In this document: positions 24,744 to 35,337 of the stretch, in pieces
Numbering within the stretch: position 1 is the first letter of the stretch
Layout of the letters: the number at the start of each line of letters is the position of its first letter
Assembly: GCA_954871525.1 (NCBI GenBank)
Contig: OX940865.1
Location: forward strand, 15,080,606 to 15,144,605
Source: Parietaria judaica
Taxonomy: Eukaryota > Streptophyta > Magnoliopsida > Rosales > Urticaceae
Direction of reading: 5' to 3'
DNA: 64,000 nucleotides
Program-made: the position numbers and the translations under genes
The notes under the pieces: model-generated
What the model was told of the DNA's origin: nothing
Seen by the model: the letters and a program-made list of their open reading frames with translations, nothing else
Databases searched by the model: none

Positions 24744-24830
24744 ATTGCTTGAGTCGGATCTCCTCAACGGAATATACTCTGTGCGATGAGAAGCTCAAGG
24801 TGGACAAATTTGTCTACATGTTTTGCGCAA

Positions 24831-25600
24831 ATGGTAACCTTGGAGATTTCATACATTATATATTAATATGGTAGTAAAATTGGATATATAATATATTCGT
24901 TTCATTTTTGCATTGCACATTTTAATGGTGTAAGCAAGGGTGAATAAAAGTGATATATGAATTATGATATCGAATCAATGACACAATTTTAATATAATAA
25001 AATATTTGATATAAATTGCATAATCATGTTGTAGACCGAAATTGATTTATATATTCTATTAAATCCGTATGTGAATGATATGCTGTTTATTGTTTATATT
25101 TTGGATAAATACAAAAATAATAATTGATCAATAGTGAATATTAGATAGTGATATCTTTATAAAATTATAGATCATTATCGAACATTTATATTTAGATACT
25201 TTAAACATTACATTTTTTGTATTTAATTTAGTATAGAAATATGCTTTTGGAAGAATATGATAAAGCACGTGTTGTTTAACTGAAATACCAAAATTCTAGA
25301 CCGAAATTGAAGTGGGTTTTGATTTCATGGAGAGTACAAATGCGATATTGATCGAAAACTGTTGTACAATACTCTTAATTCAAACTAATATTTTGTAGTT
25401 AAATCTTAACTAAGAGCAATATATCTATGTTAATATATTCCCTCAAATTACATGTCTATCAACTTTAGAAAACGGTATCTAAATTCAACTTGAAAAAACA
25501 CATGACAAGTGGAGATTTGTGATTGTGACGACTCGGAGTACACTACCTACTACCTGAGGAGCCACGTAGCATTCAACGGTCAACGCCATCTAAAAGTGTA
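24831..25600. other. AT-rich DNA between Ubl decay product and gypsy fragment
   Basis: No coding or repeat signal recognised. Confidence 0.4.
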
Positions 25601-25630
25601 ATTTTAGAACCTTTTGCATACCAACTAAAA

Positions 25631-26165
25631 TTGCCGTGGGTGAGTATTCGTATGGGCCATCCTACAATCGGACCCGTCGAAATTCTCGAGAAGATTAATG
25701 CCAACGCGTACCGCCTCAAGCTTCCGTCTCACGTTCGTACGGCCGACGTTTTTAACGTCAAGCGTCTCATTCCGTACACAGGCGATAACTCCGATGACGA
25801 TGTGCTACAAAATTCGAGAACGGTTTTTTTTCGACTCGGGGAGAATGATGCAACGACCAGTCCGACGACCTTGATAACCGCATTAAGAATTATTAATTAA
25901 GGAATATTCAATAGCTTATATTTACTAGTAGTAGTATTCTATATTCCAAAGCCATTAATTAGTTGGGATTTACTAAGAGAAGAGTTCCTAGGTTATTTAC
26001 TATTTTGTATTTTTTATGTTTTGATTTTGTAGGATAATAAGTATTTGGTATTTCCTAAGTCCATCAAGGTTTTCTTCATGCACTATAAATGCTAGCGTCT
26101 TGGAATGCATTCGGCAGTTTTCATATCAATCACTTGTTCAAGAAAGTTCATTGTTTTCGTTTTAA
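25631..26165 (+). mobile_element. Ty3/gypsy pol C-terminus plus 3' LTR fragment, copy A
   Basis: 25631-25900 encodes the end of a plant gypsy polyprotein: IGPVEILEKINANAYRLKLP, then DVFNVKRLIPYTGD and FFRLGENDA. These are recognisable as the tail of integrase and pol. After the stop, 25901-26165 looks like the 3' LTR, with 'gttcctaggttattta' and CACTATAAATGC (26081-26092), a likely LTR TATA. The rest of the element is absent. The fragment lies between two Ubl genes and abuts the second. Confidence 0.72.
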
Positions 26166-26677
26166 GAACGAGGAGTGCTCTTCAACTCGAGCTTCGTCCC
26201 CGTGAAGCCATGAGAATCTCCGTTGAAACTCCAACCGGCGAGAAGATATCACTCGATGTTGATAAATCCAACACCAAGGCGAAGATCCAGAACCGGCAGA
26301 AGCTCAGCTTAGATGGCAAGCAGCTCGAGGACGACCACACTCTGGAGGATTACAACGTGGAGAACAACAGCACGCTCCGGCTTGAGCTTCCTTCCCGCGG
26401 AGCTATGAAGATCTTCATCAATACCATCAGAGACGATGTTGCGTTCCCTCTGGTAGTCGAGCAATCGGACACTATCAACATGCTGAAGATCAAGATCTCC
26501 ATGCAGCAGCAGCTCATCTATGACGAAAAGGTGAAGGCCTTGATAGAGGAGCAGAAGAGTCTCCTCTCCGGAAAATACAATGTGATTCCACCGTGGGATC
26601 AGAGGCTGCTCTTCGATGGTTATATTCTCTCGCATGGTACTCTTGAAACGAAACCGGTCGGTCCAAAGCGTCGATGA
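26105..26677 (+). CDS. LTR-Ubl chimeric ORF with two ubiquitin-like domains, copy A
   Basis: The 190-residue ORF starts about 15 bp after the LTR TATA. Residues 1-23 come from LTR sequence. From residue 24 (SALQLELRPREA) it follows the end of a lost Ubl unit. Domain 1 (36-100) lacks the residues matching Lys33-Asp39 and four in the preceding helix, and keeps GKQLED. Domain 2 (101-190) has the ubiquitin start and IPPWDQRLLFDG, but about 25 extra residues between helix and strand 3, including a Lys/Glu-rich stretch. It ends PVGPKRR with no GlyGly. If used, the LTR would be the promoter. It could equally be a fortuitous ORF. The block B copy is the same protein. Confidence 0.6.
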   Translation: MHSAVFISITCSRKFIVFVLRTRSALQLELRPREAMRISVETPTGEKISLDVDKSNTKAKIQNRQKLSLDGKQLEDDHTLEDYNVENNSTLRLELPSRGAMKIFINTIRDDVAFPLVVEQSDTINMLKIKISMQQQLIYDEKVKALIEEQKSLLSGKYNVIPPWDQRLLFDGYILSHGTLETKPVGPKRR

Positions 26678-28565
26678 AGTCGGAGGTCCGTTTCTCCATG
26701 TTTCTTGTGTGTTAAAATAAATGTGTGGTGTCTGTGAATTTCGAACTACTGGAGCCTTGAGATCATAGGTCAACTATATATATCATGGGTTGAGAGGTTG
26801 AATTAGTTCGTTGATGGTAGTTGATAATGTGGTGCCATTCTCTGAATTTTTTGAACTAATGGAACCTTGAGCTCTCTTCTTTCACAAATATGTTATAGTA
26901 TTGATGAATTTGGTTTATTAGAATGGATTCTGGGACGTCGTGCATTTAAGAGATTTTGAAGGTTATGAGGAAGTTTTAGACAACACATTTGTAAACTGAT
27001 TTCTTTTTGACAGTCTCGTTGTGGAATTCGTTGAATCGGAGATAAGGGCATCTTCTCCATCCAATATCCGTGTTCGTTTAGATGGATTACGGGTTATGCG
27101 TTTTTGGGATTGGGAAGATTATGAAGAGGTTTTTGGACAGCAAATTTCTTTTGTCGACGTGGTTAACACAATTTGTGAGTGTCCATTGAATTTCATGTTT
27201 TAACAAAATTGTAAGCTTTAGATTTATATCCATTTGGTTACAGGAGTTAGCTCTTCGAGTTTGTCCTTCTTCCCGGTCTTAGATGACTGTTTTTCGCTGA
27301 ATGGTTGATCTCTTCCGAGTTCCGGTTGATGTTTACGTCATGTTCCGGGATTAGTACTTCTTAATCTCACAAGTCACCATCGTCATTCTATTGGTTGTCG
27401 TTTCATATGCTTTGTCTTGGTGTCGTTTTCTCCCGTTTCCATTTGTCGTTTCAAAGTTTCGGGATGTCGTTTAGCAGTAGTAATTGTCGTTTTCTGATAT
27501 TCAACTCATCTTCAAGGCTGTAAGTTAGTTCTGTATATTCATTTTCCAGTGTCCTAATTGACCCTTCAGGTTTGGTGTTGATCCAAATGGGAATTTGCAT
27601 TTGATGTACCTTTTTTTCGGTGGCAAAAATATATATTAAAATATATACTCTCGAAGTATAACTTGACAATTCTATCCTTTATTTTTCTATTTTTTAAAAT
27701 TATTTTTCACAAAATTAAAAACCTAAAACCATAAAATTGACTATTGGTAATCGCAATGCAACAATTCATTACCACCAACAGTTATTGCCACCAATTTTTT
27801 TAACATAGGTATTAATTTGTTAAGTACAAAAACGCGATAAAATGGGAGAAGTCGGTCGGTGTTCTGTCGATATCGTTGTTTCGTCTTGATATTAATGTTC
27901 TGTCGATATACTCTCGGTAATCTATAAAAGTTTATGAATATGTAGTCCTTCAAAAATATCCCGTTGATCGTTTGTGGCGGGAGCATTTTATGTGGAAAGT
28001 TACGTGACACTTAACGGTCAAAACTGTCTGTTTGGGTTAACAAGAGTCTTGTAGCATAAGTGCTTGTAGTTGTGCTTGCAATTTGTTGTTACCCTTTTCG
28101 GCATAAATATTGTTTTCCCAAAATTCTTTTTAATTTTTACATTCAATTTTAACTAATAAAACTATGTGATATTAACCTTAAGTAATCTTTTAACAGCCCT
28201 CCAAAATCCAATCTTAGTAAGATATTTGATTTTTTCTTCTATTTCTTCCTAAAATATGTGATATTATTTTTAAATTTTGACTAGTATATTTTTGTTTTTA
28301 CAGAGACCGAATCGCTATCCGTGTACCCATTAATTTGCGGTATACATATAATATCGGTCTGGCAGAATTGATATCGGTTTTATATTTTTTTACAAAAACT
28401 CCATCGTTGTACCCATACCTTCCTCACTATACCCGTAAATTGGAGTTGGGAATGGTTTGCGGAACGTAGACTGTAAATATTTGGTTATAAAATTGTAGTT
28501 TTAGAATCTTTTGCCTACGAAAATCGTGTTTAAAAGGTCTTACATGTTACAAATGAACAAGTTCT
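26678..28565. other. Spacer with a possible short exon
   Basis: Mostly AT-rich. At about 26930-27203 two similar phrases occur (tttgaaggttatgaggaagttttagac and, less alike, 'gattatgaagaggtttttgg'), the second inside a 60-codon ORF (27021-27203). I do not recognise it. The sequence is repeated at 52599-54486. Confidence 0.35.
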
Positions 28566-28850
28566 GTGAGTTTAGCCGCAAATAACCTATTGTTAAGAAA
28601 TGTGAGTAAGATCGTCTCCTATCTCAGATCTGTCTGTCACGGGGAATCTCAGATCTCCGAATCTCTCGTTGTCGGTGCGCTTCTGCTCGAGCTTAAACCC
28701 TACAACCAGTCCCTTGCGAGCTCGCTATGGCTATGGCTATGGCGGAAGCTTATTAGGTTTCTCCTGCCGCTTCGTCGATGCTTGAAACGTCTCCAGAATC
28801 AGGAAATTGTAAGAATTCGTTACTCTTTCCTTCATGTGCTATTACAATGA
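28566..28850 (+). other. Unrecognised 94-codon ORF
   Basis: A Leu-rich, basic ORF with less AT-rich sequence than its surroundings and a possible donor (aaattgtaagaatt) after codon 80 or so. Repeated 'gctatggctatggctatggc' lies inside at about 28728. No family is recognised. An identical copy is at 54487-54771. It may be a leader or exon fragment. Confidence 0.25.
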
Positions 28851-28984
28851 GTCTTAGTAGTTTGTGAATCGCGATAAGAAAATCAGAGTGTGTTCTGTAT
28901 TGAGAATAGGTGGAGGTTTTAGTATATAGAATTGATAGAGAGATACATTGATTTTACGAGTTGAAGGAACCTTAAAATTTGAGT

Positions 28985-29176
28985 TTAGACTCGGATACTA
29001 TTTCCGATGTCGAGGATAGTATCCACCAGTTTTGCGGTATTATCCTCCATGATTGCGGATAGTAAACTTATGAAACTTTCATGAACAACACTGAAATCAC
29101 CGGGAGAGAGAAAGAATCGCGGTTTGTTTTGACGGGGAAATTGAATTACTGATTCAGGAGGAGGAGAAGAGGACAT
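28985..29176 (-). CDS. Small hypothetical protein or first exon, copy A
   Basis: A 63-codon ORF on the minus strand starting MSSSPPPESVIQF. A possible donor (GTATCC) lies a few codons before the stop, so this may be exon 1 of a longer gene. It faces the transporter pseudogene at 29373 across about 196 bp, as in a shared bidirectional promoter. No family is recognised. The block B copy (54906-55097) is unchanged. Confidence 0.35.
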   Translation of the reverse strand: MSSSPPPESVIQFPRQNKPRFFLSPGDFSVVHESFISLLSAIMEDNTAKLVDTILDIGNSIRV

Positions 29177-29372
29177 AATAAATTTTTAGGGTTATTTTCG
29201 GTAGTGAACGGTAGTTCGTAGTAGTCTTAGAATTTAGCAACTTTTGAAGGTAGAAATCGAGTTTATGGTGTGTTTAGGTGTAGTTTAGTGAATTTTCTGA
29301 TAAGGAAATTGAGTTTATGATCGAACCTTTGCTTACTTTGGTGAACTGAGATTATTTTTCTCAACATATTAG

Positions 29373-30196
29373 ATGTCTGATGAAACCGATGCGGAAGACC
29401 CTCCTAAATCGACCGACGAGGCCAAAGTAGTACTTGAAGTTTCGGGCGAGACCCCACCGAGCTTATACAACACCTTGCTCCAACACACCTCGGTGTACGG
29501 TGTAGCCGCCGGCTACTGCGTTTCCGCCTCGCTCCTCTCCATAATCAACAAATGGGCAGTCATGAAATTCCCGTACCCGGGAGCCCTAACTGCCCTCCAG
29601 TACTTCACCAGTGCTTTCGGGGTTTTCCTTTGTGGCAGGATGAACTTCGTTCAGCACGACCGCCTCGAGCTCATTACAATGTGGAGATTTCTACCGGCTG
29701 CAATCATATTCTATCTTTCTCTATTCACCAATAGCGAGCTTCTTCTTCACGCCAATGTAGACACGTTTATCGTGTTCCGTTCAGTCGTTCCGATTTTTGT
29801 TGCAATAGGAGAAACCCTCTTCTTGAACCAACCTTGGCCGTCGCTGAAGACGTGGGCGTCGCTCTGCACCATTTTCGGTGGAAGCGTGCTTTACGTCTTG
29901 ACGGATTATCAGTTCACGTTCTTGGCTTATAGCTGGGCGTTGGCTTACCTTGTCAGCATGTCCATAGATTTCGTCTACATAAAGCACATGGTCATGACCA
30001 TCGGCTTGAACACGTGGGGTCTCGTTCTGTACAACAACCTCGAAGCGCTTATGTTGTTTCCGCTGGAATTGCTGATCATGGGAGAGCTGAAGAAGATTAA
30101 GCACGAACAGTGGTCGGAACCGTGGGGCTGCTTATATGCATGGCTGGAGGCGTGATGTATCAGCAATCCGTGAGCAATAAGCCAAAAGCTTCTTGA
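29373..30196 (+). pseudogene. GONST3: GONST3-like nucleotide-sugar transporter, internally deleted
   Basis: Residues 1-245 follow the plant GDP-sugar transporter GONST3/GFT1 type of the drug/metabolite transporter superfamily (Golgi membrane). They include SLLSIINKWA, MKFPYPGALTALQYFTSA, NSELLLHANVDTFIVFRS, VAIGETLFLNQPWPS and GELKKIKHE, covering the cytosolic N-terminus and about six to seven membrane helices. After HE (30107) the reading frame changes. The proper C-terminus GTVGLLICMAGGVMYQQS resumes in another frame (30113-30196, TGA). About 70-85 residues are missing, judged from the family's usual length of about 340-370. The open frame itself stops at 30155 after an unrelated tail. The missing helices normally help form the substrate path, so activity is unlikely. 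Confidence 0.85.
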
Positions 30197-30620
30197 AATG
30201 CAAAGTTGCGTGAATGAAAAACGGGCTACGGAATTAGACGGGTCAAGATAACTACTTTCATCTGCTATCCGTTTTGTTTCATTCTTTATCCTTTTTTATC
30301 AAGGATTCAATTTTTTTCATTTTTTAGTAGAAAATTCGTGAGAGTCAATCTTCCAAATTGATCAGAATCCATATCATATTTGATTTTATAAATGTGTCTG
30401 AGAAAACAAAGGGAAAAATTCAAAGATTTGAGCATGTATTTTACAAGTCGGGGCGAGCGGGTGCGGGCAAACCCATATAATATCTTTTTAGTTTTTAAAG
30501 ATATTATTTCCTAATATTTGGAATATATATTATATATAAATTCCTAATTTTGAAATCGTTAAGGTTGTTATGTGTTGTTTCTACAAGAAAGAAATAAGAA
30601 AAACCCTAATGGTCCAAACA
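30197..30620. other. 3' flank of the transporter pseudogene and Ubl promoter region
   Basis: AT-rich. 30500-30620 carries the upstream block shared by this Ubl subfamily: 'attcctaattttgaaatcgtt.aggtt', then 'ttctacaagaaagaaa' and 'aaaccctaa'. Confidence 0.5.
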
Positions 30621-30880
30621 ATGTCGCCCAAAACGCAAAATTTTGGAGAAACCCTAACCAGCGCGATCAAGCTGGAGGTGGAGAGCTCCGACACCATCGA
30701 TGACGTAAAGACGAAGATTTCAGGACCTGCACAGTCTCACCTTCGCCGGAGAACATCTCGAAGACGGCTATACTCTGGAGGATTGCGGCATCCTCCCCGA
30801 TAGCACTTTGGACCTTGACCTTCCCCATGAAACTATGAAAATCTTCCTCAAGGACCACCTGAGTCTCAGATTCACCGGGA
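30621..30880 (+). pseudogene. Ubl remnant, truncated, copy A
   Basis: It starts like the four-domain genes (MSPKTQ, 30621). After 29 or so codons an extra T (acgaagaTttcaggac) shifts the frame. Unit 1 continues out of frame as [12 protein letters not shown], then unit 2 begins MKIFLKDH and is cut at 'caccgg' (about 30877), where sequence jumps to non-Ubl DNA. The block B counterpart at 55592-56412 keeps the rest, so this is a deletion. Confidence 0.8.
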
Positions 30881-33800
30881 TTATATCACATATAGAGTTT
30901 GGACATTGTGATTCTGCTCTTTTCTTTTTTCTTTTTTCTTTTTTCTGGTCTCATTTTATGCTTCAACGCACGTCAAATGAAACAAAATTGATAATTCTGT
31001 GAGAGCATTAACATTCTTAGAACTTCATGTCTATTTGTGTTCATATTAGGTAAATCATGTCAAATATGCAACTTTTGTTAAATATTTGCCACTTTGACAT
31101 AAAGCTAATATCATGATAAAAAAATACTAAGTCATGGGTTATCGGATACAATTACACATTTATAGATGTAAATAGTTATATTAAGAGCAATTTCGTGTGG
31201 CTATTTGTCATTTTTATTTGGGGACTTGGGTCAAATTCCAAGAATAAAGACGATCCACGAACTTATAACTCAAAGCGGCACCCAAATGACAAATGCCTTA
31301 ACTAATTTTCAATGGTGGTATTTAATTTGTGCAATTCTGATTCCGATATCTCTTCTTAATTCTATATGATGTTAACTGTATTTATCGTTATAAGTAGTTT
31401 TCAAATCCCGTAAGTTACTGTTATGAGCAACATGCTTCAACTAAGTTATCATTTATGTCGTTTTCATAAGAACTATGTCGTTTTACTACCCATATTTTAT
31501 TGTCGTTTCTTGCTCTCTAAGCCTACTTATTGTTCCCATTATCTGAGTCTAATATTTACAAGTTTGTTCCCTATAGGGCTATACTATCCATTGCAATGTT
31601 AATCATCGTGCGAGCTGTTTGTTTTATTTTTTATTTCATCCCTTGCCATTTCATACATTGACATGTTTTTTTCTTTTCTTGTCGTTTAGTATGTTATCTT
31701 TATTGTGTCGTTTCTTATGGAATGTTTCTATATCTATATATCTATATAGATATATATATTAGGGTTAAAAAGTAACCTAAGTATCCAAAAAACAAAATTA
31801 TTTTAATTGTAACATATTGTTTTCTATATAGATATATATATTAGGGTTAAAAAGTAACCTAAGTATCCAAAAAACAAAATTATTTTAATAGTAACATATT
31901 GTTTTCTTTCACATCGAAGTTTCCAATGTTTACACTAATTTTATAGTCGCTCATTTCAATGTTCACCATCATTTACATGGACACAAACAACCGTCAGCAG
32001 CAATCGGCATTTGGTCAATCCTTGTTGTGGGTATTTTTCAAAATGAATAAAAAATAATTTCGGCCCAAAAACGCCTCCCGAAGTCCCGTATTTCAAAACC
32101 GAGAGGCGCGCTCTCGGGACGCGTTGTGACCGTAAACGGCACAGCTCGAGGATGGCGTGACTAACCAGAAGGGAAGCGGAAACAATTCATATTTGACATG
32201 TAATTTGATTAGTTAATTATAGTCCTCAATCAAAGCTAAATCAAGCTAATTCAGTACTTCAATACTCACTATGATGGCACCAATACTCGAAAGATACGTG
32301 ATGTATATTCTTAGTGTTGTAAAAATGTAAATCTTAGGGTTTAGGTAAATAATATACTGGATAACTACTTGAAGTAATTGGGATTTACATTTTGAGATAA
32401 CTACTCTCTGGCTCGAGGTTAGTCGATGATCTCACTGATCTTCCAAATTTCCTGTAATGGAACCTTGATGTGAAATAGTTCGAATATGATTACCAAATTA
32501 AAGGTTGTTCTAGTTAGTTCATTTCATTGCACAGAAATTCCCGACTAACTGATAACGACCCGTACCGGTTGTCAAATTTTACATGTTACGGGTGTCTTCA
32601 TGACCGATAAATTATATGGGGTCTTACTAAAACCAAGTACTGTTTGTTGTAATCATATTCTTTTACGGGTTTACCGGCAACCAACAGTTAATGCATAAAT
32701 TGAAAATTTAATACTTTCAATTTTTAGTAAAAAAAGTCAGTTAAAATTTTAAAATATTAGAAATATTGAATTTAACAACCCAAAACATTTATTTTTCTAA
32801 TTAACAAAGTAAAATAATTGAACTAGGCCAGAGAAAACCGGGCGACTGACGGGCCTTTTTCGCTACTTTATTGCTTGATTATGTCCGTTTTAATGTACAT
32901 TTTTCATTCTTTGAGGGTCAGTCTTACAGTAAAAATCGGCTGCCATCTCAGGTACACTTTTCATTCTAATTGAGGGTCATTCTTTGGTGTAATTTTTAGT
33001 GTTAAAATTCTATTAAAATAGTGTAATTTTTGGTGTTGTGATTGGAATTGCTCCAAAAATCTCATCCCATAATTAATATACAGAAAGTATATACCGATAT
33101 TCCTTTGGCTAGATTGGCTTATGTAATTATATAATCGAAAACACACAGTGTAATTATCAATCTACTGGGATCCATTGTACTTAAATTAGGCTTTATTATT
33201 TTTATTTTTTTTTCACATGGTCATTCAATATATTTACGATTTTTTTTTTATTTACCTTCCATTTTTAATTTTTGTTAACATATTATAATACCCACTCTAT
33301 TTGTAAAAACAACTAAAATATATAAGAAAATTTTACGAAATACCTATTTTGTGTCAAACCTTTTAAAAAACTACCAATTGTGTGTGTAAAAATTTTATTT
33401 TAAGACTCTCTTTCCATTTTATTCTTTCAAACCCTCTAGTTTCATTTAAATATATATATATATATTTAAAAAAATATTATCAATGTCAATTTTAAGTATT
33501 AACAAATTAGAAATAATGTATAGTATTAACATTACGGCTGTTTTTAAAAATAGATAATATATTTTGCTAAGTACGAAAAGTCGAAAACAGAGCCAGAGGT
33601 ATTGAAAATAATATTAATAATATAATTCCTTTGGCATGATATGGCCTCATTATGAAGCATTTATGTTTGTCTCTACTCTTTCATGAGCCGGTTTCAAATC
33701 GAAGTTCAAAATCAAACGCGTGTTCTATTATTAACAATAGTCTTATTAGTGAGACACTTTTGCCGAAACAACGACCATATTATGTGCGTAGTAATATTGC

Positions 33801-34476
33801 AAGATTGGAAATATTCTTCAAAGATATTCCACCTTAATATAACTCATTTTAATAATTGCAGCAAAATTCCCCTATGATTTATATTTTTAATCTTAGTGAT
33901 ATAAATTCTCAATGAAATATTTTTGTAGTATTAGTAATTTGATTTTAATTTTTTTAATTTCCTACCGTGAAATTTCATGTATCTACTTTTGATTTGGTAA
34001 TGTTTTTGCTCATTTTAACCACTTATTAGTTAACATGAACTTTAAATAAATAGTTGATAAAAAATACTAAATTCTCACATAGTAACCAAAATAAATTTTA
34101 TACCGCAAAAACTAAGGCTGTACAGGTCAATGGAGAATAAAAGTTCAAATACTAAATGGTAGAGAACATGTGCCAAAAATAATATAAATTGGGAATATGA
34201 ATGATATTTTTTTTGTAACATATGGGTATTTTTTCTGCAAATACCCCTATTTTAATTGAGCCTTTAGTTTTTCTTTAAATATATTTATTTATCATAACAG
34301 ATATTTTTTCTATATATAAATAATTATCTATAAAGATATTTAGTTGACACGATATATCTATATATATTTTAAACAGATAATATAATTCCTAATTTCGAAA
34401 TCGTATAGGTTCTTATAAGTTTTGTTTTATTTCTATGAGAAAGAAACAAGAAATAAACCCCATAACGGCGCAGAGT
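30881..34476. other. AT-rich spacer with repeats, block A
   Basis: No gene is supported. It contains an 82-bp direct repeat (31743-31906), an LTR-related fragment (32025-32160) similar to 14440-14520, a segment at 32600-32760 ('ttttacgggtttaccgg') that recurs at 46985-47160, and a TA microsatellite at 33450. TTATAA near 34413 is a candidate TATA for the gene at 34477. Confidence 0.55.
31743..31906. repeat. Two 82-bp direct repeats, copy A
   Basis: The units start tatatagatatatatattag at 31743 and 31825 and differ by one or two bases. They include 'ggttaaaaagtaacctaag'. The same pair occurs at 58102-58265. Confidence 0.85.
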
Positions 34477-35337
34477 ATGTCACCAAAAACGCAAATTTTC
34501 GCCGAAACCCTAACCAGCGCGATCAAGCTCGAGGTCGCGAGCCCCGACACCCTCGATGACGTCAAGACGAAGATCCAGGAGCAGCACAGCCTCACCTTCG
34601 CCGGAGAACCTCCCAAAGACGGCAACACCTTGGAGGAATGCGGCATCCACAGAGAAAATCTTCCCCGTGAAGTTATGAACATCTTTGTCAAAACCCCAAC
34701 TGGCGAGAAAGTCACGCTCGAGGTCGAGAAATCCGACACCGTCTTCGCTGTGAAGGCCAAGATCAAGGACCACCTGAGGCTCCGATTCGCCGGAAAACAG
34801 CTCGAGGGTGACCGTACGCTGGCGGGTTACGGCATCGAAAAGGACAGCGTTCTGGACGTTAGGTACCTTCCTCGTGAAGCTATTCAGATCTTCGTCAAAA
34901 GCCTAACGGGGAAGAGGATCCCGCTTGAGGTCGAGAATTCCGACACTCTCTCCAACGTGAAGGCCAAGATCCAGGAAAGGTTTGAGATTCCCGCGGCCCA
35001 GCAGAGGCTCGTCTTCGCCGGAAGACAACTCCTGGGTGACGAGAGCCTGGCGCATTACGGAATCAAGGAAGATAGCACTATCGCACTCGACGTTCGTCCC
35101 CATGGATCTATTCAAATCTTCGTGAAGACCGTGAGCGGAAGGACGATCGATTTGGAGACGAAGAGCTCGGACAGGATCATGAACGTGAAGGCCATGCTCG
35201 AGCGCATGGAAGGGAATCGTCAGGCCCAACAGGCGCTCTTCTTTGCCGGGAATCAGCTCGAAGATCACCTCAAGTTGACAGATTGCGGCGTTGTCAACGA
35301 GTCAATCCTTCACCTTGATCGCCGACAACGTTTGTGA
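34477..35337 (+). CDS. Four-domain tandem ubiquitin-like protein, copy A
   Basis: The 286-residue protein has four ubiquitin-like domains: about 1-65 ([19 protein letters not shown]), 66-134 ([20 protein letters not shown]), 135-210 ([20 protein letters not shown]) and 211-286 ([20 protein letters not shown]). Domains 1 and 2 lack the seven residues matching Lys33-Asp39. Domains 3 and 4 are full length. Linkers read LPREV, LPREA and RPHGS, and the C-terminus is RRQRL, so no GlyGly exists for cleavage or conjugation. Lys48 survives only in domain 2, and Ile44 is Thr, Arg, Val and Phe in turn. I chose ATG 34477 because MSPKTQ is shared by paralogues, and an upstream in-frame ATG at 34435 is ACG in block B. 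It could be a stable binding or scaffold protein. Function is unknown. Confidence 0.88.
   Translation: MSPKTQIFAETLTSAIKLEVASPDTLDDVKTKIQEQHSLTFAGEPPKDGNTLEECGIHRENLPREVMNIFVKTPTGEKVTLEVEKSDTVFAVKAKIKDHLRLRFAGKQLEGDRTLAGYGIEKDSVLDVRYLPREAIQIFVKSLTGKRIPLEVENSDTLSNVKAKIQERFEIPAAQQRLVFAGRQLLGDESLAHYGIKEDSTIALDVRPHGSIQIFVKTVSGRTIDLETKSSDRIMNVKAMLERMEGNRQAQQALFFAGNQLEDHLKLTDCGVVNESILHLDRRQRL

Noticed and set aside
31743..31906. Considered as a CRISPR-like or satellite array
   Set aside because: There are only two 82-bp units, adjacent and without spacers, in a plant nuclear context.
33652..33877. Two short ORFs repeated at 59979-60204
   Set aside because: They recur only because the block is duplicated, and they differ at coding positions without sign of constraint.
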